A stretch of DNA of 64,000 nucleotides from Dactylis glomerata (lineage: Eukaryota > Streptophyta > Magnoliopsida > Poales > Poaceae). The stretch covers positions 924,642 to 988,641 of the forward strand of contig QXEO01000236.1 in assembly GCA_007115705.1 (NCBI GenBank), written 5' to 3'. The notes under the pieces are model-generated. The model had not been told where the DNA came from and did no database searches. It worked only from the letters and a program-made list of their open reading frames with translations. The position numbers and the translations under genes were made by a program. Each line of letters starts with the position of its first letter. Within the stretch, counting starts at the first letter, position 1. Positions 1 to 10,909 of the stretch are shown here, in pieces.

Positions 1-510
1 CAAATTCGAAATAAGATTTCTGCAAAACTTAACATTTCTTTGTAACAAAAATATGACTAGAAACCTTGGCCAATATGTTGATCACCCAAAGTGGAAAATT
101 TCAAAAATTCGAATTTGAATCTCTTGCGAGCATTTCGTCGAACACCTGGAAGATGAAAATCGAGCAAATCTTGATCACTGTGAGCTGCACTGTTCTTCCT
201 CGCTCAAACCCTGTCGCCATGCTGCTGGACACCTCCGCGGTCGACCCCAGCTCCCTCTGCCCCGACCCAAGCCGTGAGAAAGGGAGGAGAAGAGGAGACA
301 GCACCCAGGACCCCCCTCTCTTCTTCCCCAGCTCACTGCACGTCGCCGACCACCGTGACTGCGCCAGAGCCGACCCACAGCACTCCGCGGCCGAGACCGA
401 AACCCCCCAGCACGCGAGCGAGGCAGCCGTGCCCAGTGTCGCTCGACGCACGCGCCCAGGGCCCCCGCACCGGCGAGCTACTGGATGCCCTCGCCCTCGT
501 CGCCCCGGCC

Positions 511-518
511 TATAAAAG
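511..518 (+). promoter_or_regulatory. TATA box of A 5' LTR (TATAAAAG)
   Basis: TATAAAAG sits at the end of a GC-rich stretch, in element orientation. The matching site in the 3' LTR is at 19640. B has the reverse form at 9365-9372 and 14931-14938, and C at 43228-43236 and 52618-52626. The distance from TATA to the conserved GTGAGC site is 275, 276 and 275 bases in A, B and C, which supports both assignments. Confidence 0.75.
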
Positions 519-780
519 CCCCCGCCGATCAAACGACTGGACGCACACCGTCCCCAGCTACCTCCTAGACATGCTCACTTCACCCCGCTCGCTCTCGTTC
601 GACGTCGCCACCCCCGCTGGTGAGGTACTGGACGCGGAGAGCGCCGCCGCGTTCGACCTCCCTGGAGCAAGCCGCCGCTGGGAATCGGAGGAGGAGCCTC
701 GCCGGAGTCGTTTCCACCCCTCGCCGTCGAGTTCTTCTTCCTCTACGCACGCCGCCATCGCCGTCGTCATCTTCACTGCT

Positions 781-791
781 CGCAGGTGAGC
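781..791 (+). other. Putative splice donor CGCAG|GTGAGC in A LTR
   Basis: A near-consensus plant 5' splice site (CAG|GTGAG) lies 275 bases after the TATA box. The same site is present in every related LTR: A 3' LTR (GT at 19915), B (reverse strand, 9095-9096 and 14661-14662), C (42960-42961 and 52350-52351), D (56717-56718) and G (35689-35690). Acceptor-like AGs directly precede the ORF0 ATG (3340) and the gag ATG (4397). Splicing itself is inferred, not observed. Confidence 0.6.
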
Positions 792-2490
792 TCCGCCCCT
801 CTCCGTCGAGCACGATGGCTGTGAGCCGTTAGATCTGGATCGATCGGTAGCGTACCGGTTTGGGGAAGTTAAGTGACCTGACAGGTGGGACCCCCATGTC
901 AGGTTCAGTTTTATTTCTTTCCCGCCCGTGCGAATCGTTTTCTGGGCCGGCCCGTTCGGGATTCCTTTGAAATAGGCCCAGCCGGTTTAGAATTCGGTCC
1001 GTTCGATTTTATTTATTTCCCGCTCGTTTTCGAATTAATTCAAATATGATTCAGATATGATTTTCAAACTTTAATTCCCAGAGATTTACAAATCCTGTTC
1101 TAACAAATGAATATGCGTTGGAAAGCTTGTGAAATGCTCTATACTGTAGAACTGATTAGAATTCAATTTGAGCTAGGAATTTAAATCAATAAGAATAGTG
1201 TGACCATAGCTTTATTAATTCTAGAAAAATTCTATAGAATTGTTTAACCCTCCTAAAATTATGAAAATTGGTTTGTGAACTCACTAATCAACTCCCCTAC
1301 TGTTTAGTCAACCTTAATCAACTCAAACCCAATTAGTGATATCAATTAGACCCTAACCCAATTCTAGTTAGTAGCATAAAATGATAGATCTCTATCTTAC
1401 ACCTAGAATTAATTTTTGCCCTCAATACTAATTCACATAATTAGTCAATCCTCACTTAAACTAGCCCTAATACCCTTAGTGCAAACCCATACTCAAGAAG
1501 TAAACCACACATGGCATCTGGTAGAAAAATTAACTTGCACACTAAATGCAAACTTGGAAGAAACTTGCAAAACCATTCAAAAAAAATCTAATAGGAAGGC
1601 TATGGTTTGAAAACAAGTATGTGTGCTTGGTGTGTTGTTAGCATTGTATAGTGATGATGTTCTTTGTGTTTATTCGTTATTAGACGCTAGTGTTGCCGAG
1701 GAGGATATTGAGGGGGAATATTATCAAGAAGAAGAAGAATACCCCGGACACTTTGCCAACCAAGGCAAGCCATCTTTTGAATCATACTCCAAATGCCTAG
1801 TTTTACTATTGCATACTACTTGTTCTAAGTAAATTGCATGATTGAATTGCTAGGTTAAAATGATAGAAGTGTAGTGATATCTTGCTTAGCAAGAGCATCA
1901 AGCTGAGTTTATCCAAACATAGGTAGTGGTATCATCACTCAATATAATTGCTTAGTCGCTAATAAAATTGAGACCATCTCTAAGTGGAACCCCATTGAAC
2001 TTGGTGACTTGAGTTTGAAAACTTGAAATGAAGATTCTCCTACATGATGGTTTTAGGAAGGAAAATAATATTGACTAAGAGCTATGGAATGTATTTGCTA
2101 AATGATAATAAGTGATGTACCATGTGAGCCAACCATTACCGTACGACCACATTACCCCTAAATGGGAAGGGGCTTAGTCCGTAGTTTGTTTACCCTAGTA
2201 CGGGAGGCCTTGCATCAAACCTTATGGAAGTGCACCGTGCGCGGTTACTTCTGAACCAAGTGGAGATTCCACTCATCCGGCATCCCGGAGCGGGCAAAAC
2301 TAGAGGCGCCGGAACGGGGATTTCCGTATCTCGGGCTCTAGGGAAGGATCCTGTACTAGAGTGAGCAAGTGAAAGAATTTGTTGGATTATCTGAACCCCA
2401 CATACTTTGTGTATGACGATCCGTGGATTTCTCCCGGCAGATGTATCGAATCTTGTGGGTAAAGTGTACCCCTCTGCAGAGGTTTTCAAA

Positions 2491-2502
2491 CTATTCGAAT
2501 AG
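2491..2502. repeat. Conserved 12-bp palindrome CTATTCGAATAG in LTR leader
   Basis: It is a perfect inverted repeat. The identical 12-mer occurs at the matching place in all eight LTRs of A, B, C, D and G in the window: 21620, 7376, 12941, 41244, 50634, 33449 and 54744. The bases flanking it (CATGACCG.GGAC..GG) are also kept, while much of the rest of the LTRs has diverged beyond easy alignment. Confidence 0.85.
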
Positions 2503-2778
2503 CCGCGTCCTCGGTTATGGACAGTTGGCAAACTGTACTTGACTTTTGTCAAAAATGATAATAACTTGTGTGAACTGGGTGAATGACATGACTTCACTTG
2601 ACCTTGATCTTGACACACTTGAAGTTCCCTTAGATTAAACTTAGAGAACTAAACTTCTTTTCTACCAATGAACGTTCTTGGGAAATAAAACTAGCTTTTG
2701 CCAACTAAACTTAGTGCTTAGTCCACCATATCAACCTTGCATGTCTACTTCAACACTTCATTTTATAAGATGGTTTGC

Positions 2779-2797
2779 GAGTGCATCCAATGTACTC
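2779..2797 (+). other. Conserved RNA hairpin in LTR leader
   Basis: In element sense it reads GAGTGCA, loop TCCAA, TGTACTC: a 7-bp stem with one G-U pair. Copies are at 21908-21926 (A), 7069-7087 and 12634-12652 (B), 40957-40975 and 50347-50365 (C). In D (54275-54297) and G (32982-33003) the left arm is GAGTACA, so the G-U pair becomes A-U while the loop changes in sequence and length (9 and 8 nt). The change is compatible with pairing. Confidence 0.65.
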
Positions 2798-3125
2798 ACG
2801 GCTGTGTCCCTGGCTATCAACTTGGCCAGACTATGGGGAAGAGTATCCGGAGGAAGGGTATGAAGAAGAATACCAGAACTAAGATCTTCTACTGAGACGC
2901 CATTGCCTGTAGGGTGAAGGCATGGACCCGAAGACGTTATTTCCGCTGCTATATTGTATTGTGATATGAACTTGGTCTCTATGACCATTGTATTTGAATC
3001 ATCGTATTGTAATGTCTATGGAACTGGTTACCAACTACGTTATGTGTATCACAACAATGATTCTGGGATTGTGGTGGAATGCATAATGGGCACTTCGAAT
3101 TTGTGATAAATTCGGGGTCGTCATA

Positions 3126-3339
3126 AGTTGGTATCAGAGCCTAGGCTGACCATAGGAGACCTTAGTTAGAATGGGCATTACAGAAACTTTTATAAAAGCA
3201 AAGATATAAGTAATGGTTTGAAATTGCTTAGTCTTTTCCTCTCTATTTACAAATTTTTGTACCTACTTCAGTTTTTACCTACTTAAAAACTTGCACACTT
3301 GAGTTGGTCACTAACTTAATCTAATCTAAAATGTTGTAG
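3126..3339 (+). other. A leader between primer site and ORF0
   Basis: Short AT-rich untranslated leader. It ends in CTAAC (branch-point-like), a T-rich stretch and TTGTAG directly before the ATG of ORF0, which looks like a 3' splice site. Sister C has the same arrangement (CTAAC, then TTTTGTAG before its ATG at 49803). No other feature is seen. Confidence 0.5.
3129..3141 (+). other. A primer-binding site (initiator tRNA-Met type)
   Basis: TGGTATCAGAGCC is the standard plant retrotransposon site complementary to the 3' end of initiator tRNA-Met. It lies 3 bases after the LTR if the LTR ends at 3125, the same spacing as in B and C. Confidence 0.95.
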
Positions 3340-4122
3340 ATGGCACCGGTATTCACTGAGCAGTACCAGTTGGGCCATGGTGGCAGCCTTTGTTTCGAGC
3401 GCGACCTCACCACCCTGACCTTGTTTCTGAACCGTCTGTACCCGGAGTTCAAGGGAGCCGTGCTCAATGAGCACCCGGATGGAGAGCTACGATGGCTTGT
3501 CAGGGCCAGTTGCCGTGGCAAGAAGGGAGATTTGAGTTCTCCAAGGATCAAGTTTGAGCTTGTGGAGAACACTTGGGCTGATGGTTTGGTCCGAGGTATG
3601 CAGGAGATGCACGCCCGCTTGTGCGGACTGCATGTTGAGGAGGTCCAGGGAGAGCGCTTTAGGAACTTCGCTCGGCGTGATGCGGATGGGCGTCCCGCAA
3701 ACATGCCTGGGCAGAATGAGCCGAGTACCTACATCGATCACATGGACTTCTTGCTGTACTCCACTCAGCAGGAGGCAGATCGAGCCTGTACCAAGGCCAA
3801 CCTTGAGCACTTCGCACTGGTGGAGGCAAGGAGCACTATCAGGATTCTTGCTAGGGATCGCAAGAGTCTTCGCCGCCAGCGCGATGAGAGGGATCACACC
3901 ATTGAGGAGTTGAAGGCCAATGTGGCTGAGCTGACTGAGTACATTGAGAGTCTAGAGGACCACCTTGGTGAGGAGAAAGGCATTGATCTCCGCAAGTAGG
4001 ATAATGCCCTCATTAGTGATGAGGATGACTTCATGGAGGACCTTGATGATGAGGAGGATCCTGAGGAGAATGGATTCATTATGGACGATGAGGAGGAAGA
4101 CCCCGAGGAGCCCGATGTTTAG
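3340..4122 (+). pseudogene. ORF0 of element A (extra ORF before gag), with one in-frame stop
   Basis: The frame is open from the ATG at 3340 (GTAG|ATGG) to TAG at 4120-4122, 260 codons, exactly the length of the intact C copy (49021-49803). A single TAG at 3997-3999 replaces the GAG found in C, so this copy is broken about 220 codons in. The N half is a globular, arginine-rich domain without a motif I recognise. Roughly residues 150-215 are rich in charged and leucine residues and look like a coiled coil. The last ~40 residues are strongly acidic. An ORF upstream of gag is known from rice elements such as RIRE3 and RIRE8; its function is unknown. Not to be mistaken for gag: it lacks the CCHC motif, which is in the next ORF. 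Confidence 0.8.
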
Positions 4123-4396
4123 ATTGGAGACTTCCGTGTTGTCTAGTTATGAGTTCACCTTGAGTCACTTCGTGTAGGTGTGAGTTGTATCCCCCTCTCT
4201 AGTAGATGAGTCGCAATGGTTTGATGTAAACCATTTGTAATGTGTGAACTCGTATGTATGTTATGTTTGATGCTTGTTGAATGAAATATGAATTTGGCTC
4301 TTAAGGCCTTAGTCAGACAAAAACATGCATCATATATGTTACATTAAATCTTAGCCAATTAGTTTTTCCCTCTTGTCTTACACACCTTATCTTCAG
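4123..4396 (+). other. Spacer ORF0-gag in A, ending in acceptor-like site
   Basis: Non-coding spacer. The end is pyrimidine-rich (TTTTTCCCTCTTGTC) and runs into TTATCTTCAG immediately before the gag ATG. C has the same tract before its gag ATG at 48745. This matches a 3' splice site and suggests that gag is translated from a spliced RNA. Confidence 0.5.
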
Positions 4397-6738
4397 ATGC
4401 CGCGAGCACCCCCACCCCCGAACCCAGAAATGGCCGAACTACTAAGGTTGATCATGGAAGACCGGGAAGCAGCCCGAGCTGAGCGCCAAGCTAACTTGGC
4501 CACTCTTCAGCAGTTAACCCAGATGGCAATGAACCACAACAATGGCAATGGAAATAGCCATGGTGAAGGAGAAAACAATGGCCATGGTGATCACCGATCC
4601 AAGTTAAGGAGTTTCCAAAACACCAATCCACCTATATTCACTAAGTCTGAAGAACCCTTAGATGCTGATGACTGGCTTCGCACGATGGAGAACAATTTGG
4701 CAGTCGCCGAAGTTGGTGAAAATGAGAAGGTTTTGTACACCACCCACTATCTTGCGGGAGCCGCAAGAGCTTGGTGGGATAGCACTCGTGCAATGCAAGC
4801 CCAAGGGTACGTGATGCCTTGGGAGGAGTTCAAGAGCAAGTTCAGCAAAGCCCATGTTCCTTTGGGATTGGTTAAAAGGATGAGAGATGAGTTCAGAAAT
4901 CTGAAGCAAGGTTCCCTATCTGTGGTTGATTACCGTGACAAGTTCCTTACCTTGTCTAGGTATGCCCCAGATGACACCAACACCACTGAGAAGAAGCAAG
5001 AAAGGTTTCTGGATGGACTTCATGATGAGATGCAATGTGTCTTGGTCAGCATTCACTTTGCCGACCTGGAGTCATTGGTTGACTCTGCCATTCAGATGGA
5101 AGGCAAACTCAAGCAAGCTGTAGAGAACCGCAAGCGCCGTATGATGTATCAAGGCAACTCGAGCAATTCGCAGAAGCCAAGGGGAAATCCACCTATGGGT
5201 TTCGCTCCTAGACCTATGAGGCCATCTGCACCTGCTCCACGCCCCAACTACCCCAACCGTCCGCCCGGCAACAACTTCAACTGTGCACCTCCAAGACCTA
5301 GTGGCAACAACTTCAACACCAATACCCCTAGGCCAAATGGCGCCCCTGTGCTACCCAAGCCTGGTGACAAGTCTGGTGTTACCTGTTATGAGTGCGGACT
5401 CAAAGGGCACTACTCCAATGAGTGCCCCAAGAAGCTGAATGACGCATCCAAGACCACTGCTCCTGCTCAGCAGCAGCGCCGTGTTGGGAATGGCAAGAAT
5501 TATCCCCCAAGGAACCAGCCTCACCCCCGAGGCCGTCTGAACCACATGAATGTTGAAGAAGCTCAGGAGGCAACCGACATTGTGCTTGGTATGTTCCCTG
5601 TTAACTCAGTTCCTGCAAGAGTTCTGTTTGATTCTGGAGCTTCCCACTCGTTTGTTACTCAGTTATTCGTTGATAAAAGTGGACTTCAACCCACACCCCT
5701 GAAAAATATCATGTCTGTGCAAATACCTGGGTCAATCACCAAGGCTAGTTGTACCTGCTTGGCAGTGCCTATAGAAATCCATGGGATCTCATTCTTAGCC
5801 AGTTTGATTGTGTTAGGAACCAAAGGATTGGAAGTAGTCCTTGGTATGGATTGGATGTCTCAACACCAAGGAATTATAGATTGTGCCAAAAAGACCATCA
5901 CCATGAGGAGTAGCCATGGAGTTTTAGTAAAGCATGTGTCAGTTAAACTCACCCAAATCCCCAGATGTCATAAGAGTATCTCAGGGCCAACCATAGAGGA
6001 AGTTCCCATCATCTGTGAATACCCGGATGTTTTTCCCGATGAGCTACCCGGAATGCCACCGGATCGGGATATTGAGTTTATCATTGAGCTTATTCCCGGG
6101 ACTGGATCCATCGCCCAACGACCCTATCGTATGAACCCAGCTGAACTAGTGGAGTTGAAGAAGCAATTGGATGACCTTTTGAGTAAGGGATTGATTCAGC
6201 CAAGTTCTTCTGCCTGGAGATCACCCGTTCTGTTTGTGGATAAAAGTGACGGTTCCAGCCGACTGTGCACTGATTACCGCAAGCTAAATGAGGTGACCAT
6301 CAAGAATAAGTATCCTCTTCCGGAGATAGATGGTCTGTTTGACCAATTGACCAGAGCTCGAGTCTTCTCGAAGATAGATCTTAGAACTGGATACCATCAA
6401 CTGAAGATCCGTTCAACTGATATACCCAAAACAGCCTTCACTACCCGATATGGATTGTATGAGTACACCGTAATGTCCTTTGGATTAACCAATGCCCCTG
6501 CTTATTTCATGAATCTCATGAATAAGGTTTTCATGGAGTTTTTGGATAAGTTTGTCGTTGTCTTCATTGATGACATCCTTATCTACTCCAAGTCTGAAGA
6601 AGAGCATGCAACCCATTTGAGGCTAATCCTAGAGACTCTGAGAGAGCATCAGCTGTATGCCAAGTTCAGTAAATGTGAGTTTTGGTTGAAAGAAGTTGGA
6701 TTCCTAGGCCATGTGTTATCAGCTGGAGGCATATCAGT
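4397..6738 (+). pseudogene. A gag-pol, first part: gag, protease, reverse transcriptase (split by insertion B)
   Basis: Start: the ATG at 4397 follows a CAG acceptor-like site; an upstream in-frame extension to 4373 has no ATG. The order is a gag domain with the retrotransposon gag pattern (about 4640-5130), a proline/asparagine-rich linker, one CCHC knuckle (CYECG...HYSNEC, 5384-5425), aspartic protease active site DSGA (5630-5641), then reverse transcriptase with catalytic FIDD at 6563-6574. The frame is open throughout with gag and pol fused. At 6739 it runs into the inverted LTR of B, and the remaining ORF to 7120 is LTR sequence, not protein. The reading resumes at 16464. Protein sequence is nearly the same as C, so A and C are one family. 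Products would be the capsid protein and the replication enzymes of the element. Confidence 0.93.
6734..6738 (+). repeat. Target-site duplication TCAGT, left of B
   Basis: TCAGT occurs at 6734-6738 and again at 16459-16463, right at the ends of B. Removing B and one copy gives back the codons seen at this place in C and D, so this marks the insertion exactly. Confidence 0.95.
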
Positions 6739-9700
6739 TGTGACGACCTCAAATTTGATAACAAATTCGAAGTGCCCGTTATGTATTCCACCGCAATCCC
6801 AGAACCGTTGTTGCGATATACATAACGTAGTTGGTAACCAGTTCCATAGACATTACAATACGATGATTCAAATACAATGGTCATATAGACCAAGTCATAT
6901 TACAACACAATATAGCAGCGGAAATAACGTCTTCGGGTCCTTGCCTTCACCCTACAGGCAAATGGCGACTCATGGAGACGAGCTTAGTTCTGGTACTCTT
7001 CCTCATACCCTTCCTCCTGGTATTCTTCCCCATAGTCTGGCCAAGTTGATAGCCAGGGACACAGCCGTGAGTACATTGGATGCACTCGCAAACCATCTTA
7101 TAATTGACATGAGGAAGTAGATATGCAAGGTTGGTATGGTGGACTAAGCACTAAGTTGATTTGCAAAAAGCTAGTTTTATTTCCCAAGAATGTTCATTGG
7201 TAGAAAAGAGGTTTAGTTCTCTAAGTTCAATCTAAAGAGGAATTTCAAGTGTGTCAACATCATTTTCAAATCAAGTCACGTCAATTCATGTCATTCACCA
7301 AGTTCACCATAAGTTGTTTTCATTATTGACAAAAGCCAGGCACAGCTTGCCAACCGTCCATGACCGCGGACGCGGCTATTCGAATAGTTTGAAAACCTCT
7401 GCAGAGGGGTACACTTTACCCACAAGATTCGATACATCTGCCGGGAGAAATCCACGGTTCGACATACACAAAGTATGCGAGGTTCAGATAATCAAACAAA
7501 ACCTTTCACTTTCTCACCCTAGTATAGGATCCTTTCCTAGAGCCCGGGATACGGAAACCCCGCTCCGGCGCCTCTAGTTCTGCCCATCCCGGGTGCCGGG
7601 TTAGTGGAATCCACCTGGTCTAGAAGTAACCGCGTACGGTGTCCTTCCATGAAGATTTGATACAAGGCCTCCCATACTAGGATAAACAAGCTACGGATTA
7701 AGCCCCTTCCCATATAGGGGTAATATGGTTGTATGGTATAATTGGCTCCCATAGTACATCACTCGTTGTCAACTGAGAAATACATTCCATAGTTCTTAGT
7801 CAAGATTATTTTCTTTCACCAAAACCATCATGTAGGAGAAACCTCCAATTCCAGTTTCAAGTTCAAGTCACCAATTCCAACTAGAGTTCCCCTTATAGAT
7901 GGCCTCAATATTATTAGCGACTAAGCAACTACATTGAGTGATGACCACTAAATCGAGTTGGATAAACTCAGCTTGATGCTCTTGCTAAACAAGATACTAC
8001 TTTACTTCTATCATTCTACTCTAGCAATTCAATCATGCAATTTACTTAAACAAGTAGAATGCAATGTTAAAACTAGGCATTGGGAGTATGAATCAAAAGA
8101 TGGCTTGCCTTGGTTGGCAAAGTGTCCGGGGTATTCTTCTTCTTCTTCTTGATAATAATAATCCCCTCCAATATCCTCCTCGGCAATACTAGCGTCTAAT
8201 AACGAATAAACACAAAGCACCCAATCACTACACAATGCTAGCAGCATACCATACACACATAAAGGTTTGCTAACCATAGCATCCAGGTTGGATTTTTTTT
8301 ACTTGAATTGGTTTGCATGGTTTCTTCCAAGTTTGCATTAAGTGTGCAAGTTAGAATTCCTACTAAGGGTCATAAGTGGTTCACTTTCTAAACATTGGTA
8401 TTGGTTTAGGGGTATTAAGACTAGTTCAAGTGGGATGGATCCACTAAGTGAATTGATATTGAGGGCAAATTAATTCTAAGTGTGCAATAATGAACTATCA
8501 TTTTATGTTACCAAATAGGATTGGGTTAGGGTCTACTTGATCACACTAATAGGGTTTGGGGTTGATTAGGGTTGACTAACAGTAAAAGAGGTCATTGGTG
8601 AGTTCACAAATTAAATTTCATGATTTTTGAGGGCTTAAACAATTCGCTAGAAATATTCAAGGGTTAATAAAGCTAGGGTCACACTATTCATACCTAATTT
8701 AATTCTTAACTTATTTTGAATTCTAACCAGTTTTATTGGGTAGAGTATTTTATAAGCTTTCCAACGCATATTTATTTGCTACAAATGGATTTGTAAATCT
8801 CTTGGAAATTAAATTTGAAAATCATATCTGAAACAGTTTTGAATTAAATCGAAAAGGCGGGAAACTAAATAAAAGTTGAAACGGACCAAATCTAACTGGC
8901 TGGGCCCAATTCGAATCAAACCCGAACGGGCCGGCCCGATACCGTTTCGCGCGGGGCGGGAAAAGAAATAAAAACGATGCTGACAGGTGGGGTCGGGGTG
9001 TCAGCTCACTTAACCTTCCCGAATCGGTATGCTAGCGTTGGATCAAGATCGGACGGCTCAGGTTCATCGTCTTCCTCAGCACGGGCGGGAGCTCACCTGC
9101 GTTGCAGCGAAGACTGTTCGACGGCGAGGGAGTGGCGTAGAGGATGCAGAGCTCGTCGGCGACGTGCGGGATCGGCTGCGGTCCGTCTCCTCCACCGATT
9201 CCCTGCAGCAGCTTGCTCCCAGGTGGTCGAACGCGGCGGCGCTCCACTTGTCCAGTACCACTCCGGCGGGGCTGGCGACGGCGAGCTAGGGCAAGAGGGG
9301 CTAAGCGAGCATGTCTGGAAGGTAGCTGGGGATTGGGTGAGTTGCTTCATTTGATCGGCGGGGCCTTTTATAGGCCGGAGCGTCGAGGAACAAGGCGACC
9401 AGAAGCTCGCCGGCTCGGGGGTCCTGGCTGCGTTTGAAGCTCTCCCCGGTCACGGCGGCCACGCTCGCGTGCTGGGAGGGTTATGGCTCGGCCGCGGGGT
9501 GCTGTGGGTCTGCTCTGGCGCCTCCAAGATGGTCGGCATCGTGCAGGGGAGAAGGTGACTGGGAGGGGGCCCTGGGCGCAAACCTTGTCTCCCCTCCGCT
9601 TCTCCTGGCTTGGGTCGGGGCTGGGGGCACTGGAGTCAATCGAGGCACCGTCCAGGAGCATGGCTACAGCGCTTGGACAAGCTAGAACAGTGCAGCACCA

Positions 9701-10892
9701 GTGAACTCGATTTGATTTGATTTCCTTCTGCTAGTGTTCGACGAAATGCCCGCAAGAGTTTGAAATTCAAATTTTTGAAATTTTCCAGTTTGAGTGCTCA
9801 TCATATTGGCCAAGGTATCCAATCATATTTTTGTTGTGGAGAAAGAAGAAGTTTTGCAGAAATTTATATTTCAAAATTGGGTATGGTTACTGTTTCGGAT
9901 TCAAACTTTGGACAGATTTTGAAAGAGGTTAGGGTTTGAGTTTTTGCTGGAAACTTCTTGGTTGAGTTAGTATGTGATATGGTCAAGCTCAACTAACTGA
10001 CCATACCTTGGCTTGAGTTACAGATTTCTTATTCTAAGGGTCCAAAGTAGGGTAGTGGTTAACTTTTTCTAGATCATCTTTTCTTCTCTTTTTCTTTATT
10101 TCTCTTGCTTCTGGTTCTTTTGATCTTTGTGGTTCTTCTCTAATGCTTCTATTGGTTAAGTTTGAATTAACTAAACATTTCCCAACAAATTAAAACCCAC
10201 ATGAAATCATAAAAGACATATATTATCAAACTATGCATACATGCAATATGAAGTGCAAAGATTTACCTTGATCCAAAGGTGTTAGTTTTCTTGGAGATGA
10301 CATGGAGTTGAGAATGACCTCTTATTTGAATTCAAACTTTGGTAGAAATTTGAATAGGGTTCCAAGTTGATTTTTGTTTCAAACTTTATTGTATTCGATT
10401 CTTTGTAACTTGTTCTTAGTTGTGGTGGAGAGATGCATGATGGGATGGTTCAAATATTGCTTAATATATAAGGGCAAAGTAGTGTAATTAGTAATTTTTT
10501 TAAGATCACTACTTCCTCTTTTCTTACTTAGGTTTTTGTGTTGCGGTTTATTTTCTTGATTCTTTTCTATTTGTTTGTGATTGCTTGACTTAATTTTGGT
10601 TTGGCAATTGACCCAAAGGGGTTTAGCATGTAACCATGCACAAAATTTAATAGTTAGGAAACTATTTCAATTCAATAAAAATCTTTATTTAAAACTTTGG
10701 GCTCAAAGGATTTGATTTCAAACCTTCTCATACTCTTTTTATTTGAAGCATGGGAGCAAATGCTCAAATTCACAAGTTTTTAAAAGACAAGAAATTAATC
10801 TTGTGTTCAAAATAAAAGTTTTTGTTGTCTCCAAAATTTGGTATTTTAATAAATCCATTTATTTCTATTTTCCAAAATTTTGGGTTGTTACA
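6739..10892 (-). repeat. B 3' LTR (left copy, reverse orientation)
   Basis: It starts TGTGACGACC and ends TTGTTACA, i.e. TGTAACAA..GGTCGTCACA in element sense. It carries the same blocks as A, reversed: hairpin 7069-7087, palindrome 7376-7387, small acidic ORF around 8029-8277, GTGAGC donor-like site at 9091-9100 and TATA (reverse) at 9365-9372. The U3 part near 9700-10890 differs strongly from A and C, so B is a related but separate family. Open frames inside (7251-7577, 8977-9354, etc.) are repeated LTR sequence without a known domain. Confidence 0.92.
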
Positions 10893-10909
10893 ATCTTCCC
10901 CCCTTAAAA
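10893..10909 (-). other. B polypurine tract
   Basis: Reverse strand reads AAGGGGGGAAGAT directly against the LTR, identical in core to A (18664-18676) and C (44198-44210). It primes plus-strand DNA synthesis. Confidence 0.85.

Larger units (their letters stand above)
1..3125 (+). repeat. A 5' LTR (partial, lacks ~450 bases)
   Basis: It is the same sequence as 19130-22254. It holds a GC-rich promoter zone (about 180-830), a TATA box at 511, a GTGAGC splice-donor-like site at 786, a small acidic ORF (1623-1832), a 12-bp palindrome (2491) and a 7-bp stem hairpin (2779). The 3' boundary is either ..GTCA at 3123 or ..GTCATA at 3125. I chose 3125 because sister C has LTR end ..GTCACA followed by the same AGT spacer and primer site, implying CA has mutated to TA here in both LTRs. 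Confidence 0.9.

Noticed and set aside
6739..7120. Apparent C-terminal extension of the A polyprotein
   Set aside because: It is LTR sequence of B read by chance; the true continuation is at 16464.
7251..7577. Open frame of about 108 codons, repeated at 12816-13142 and similar frames at 2190-2618, 21319-21747, 41138-41497, 50528-50887
   Set aside because: It lies antisense in the LTRs and is open because the underlying nucleotides are conserved (palindrome block). No domain, and it is broken in D and G.
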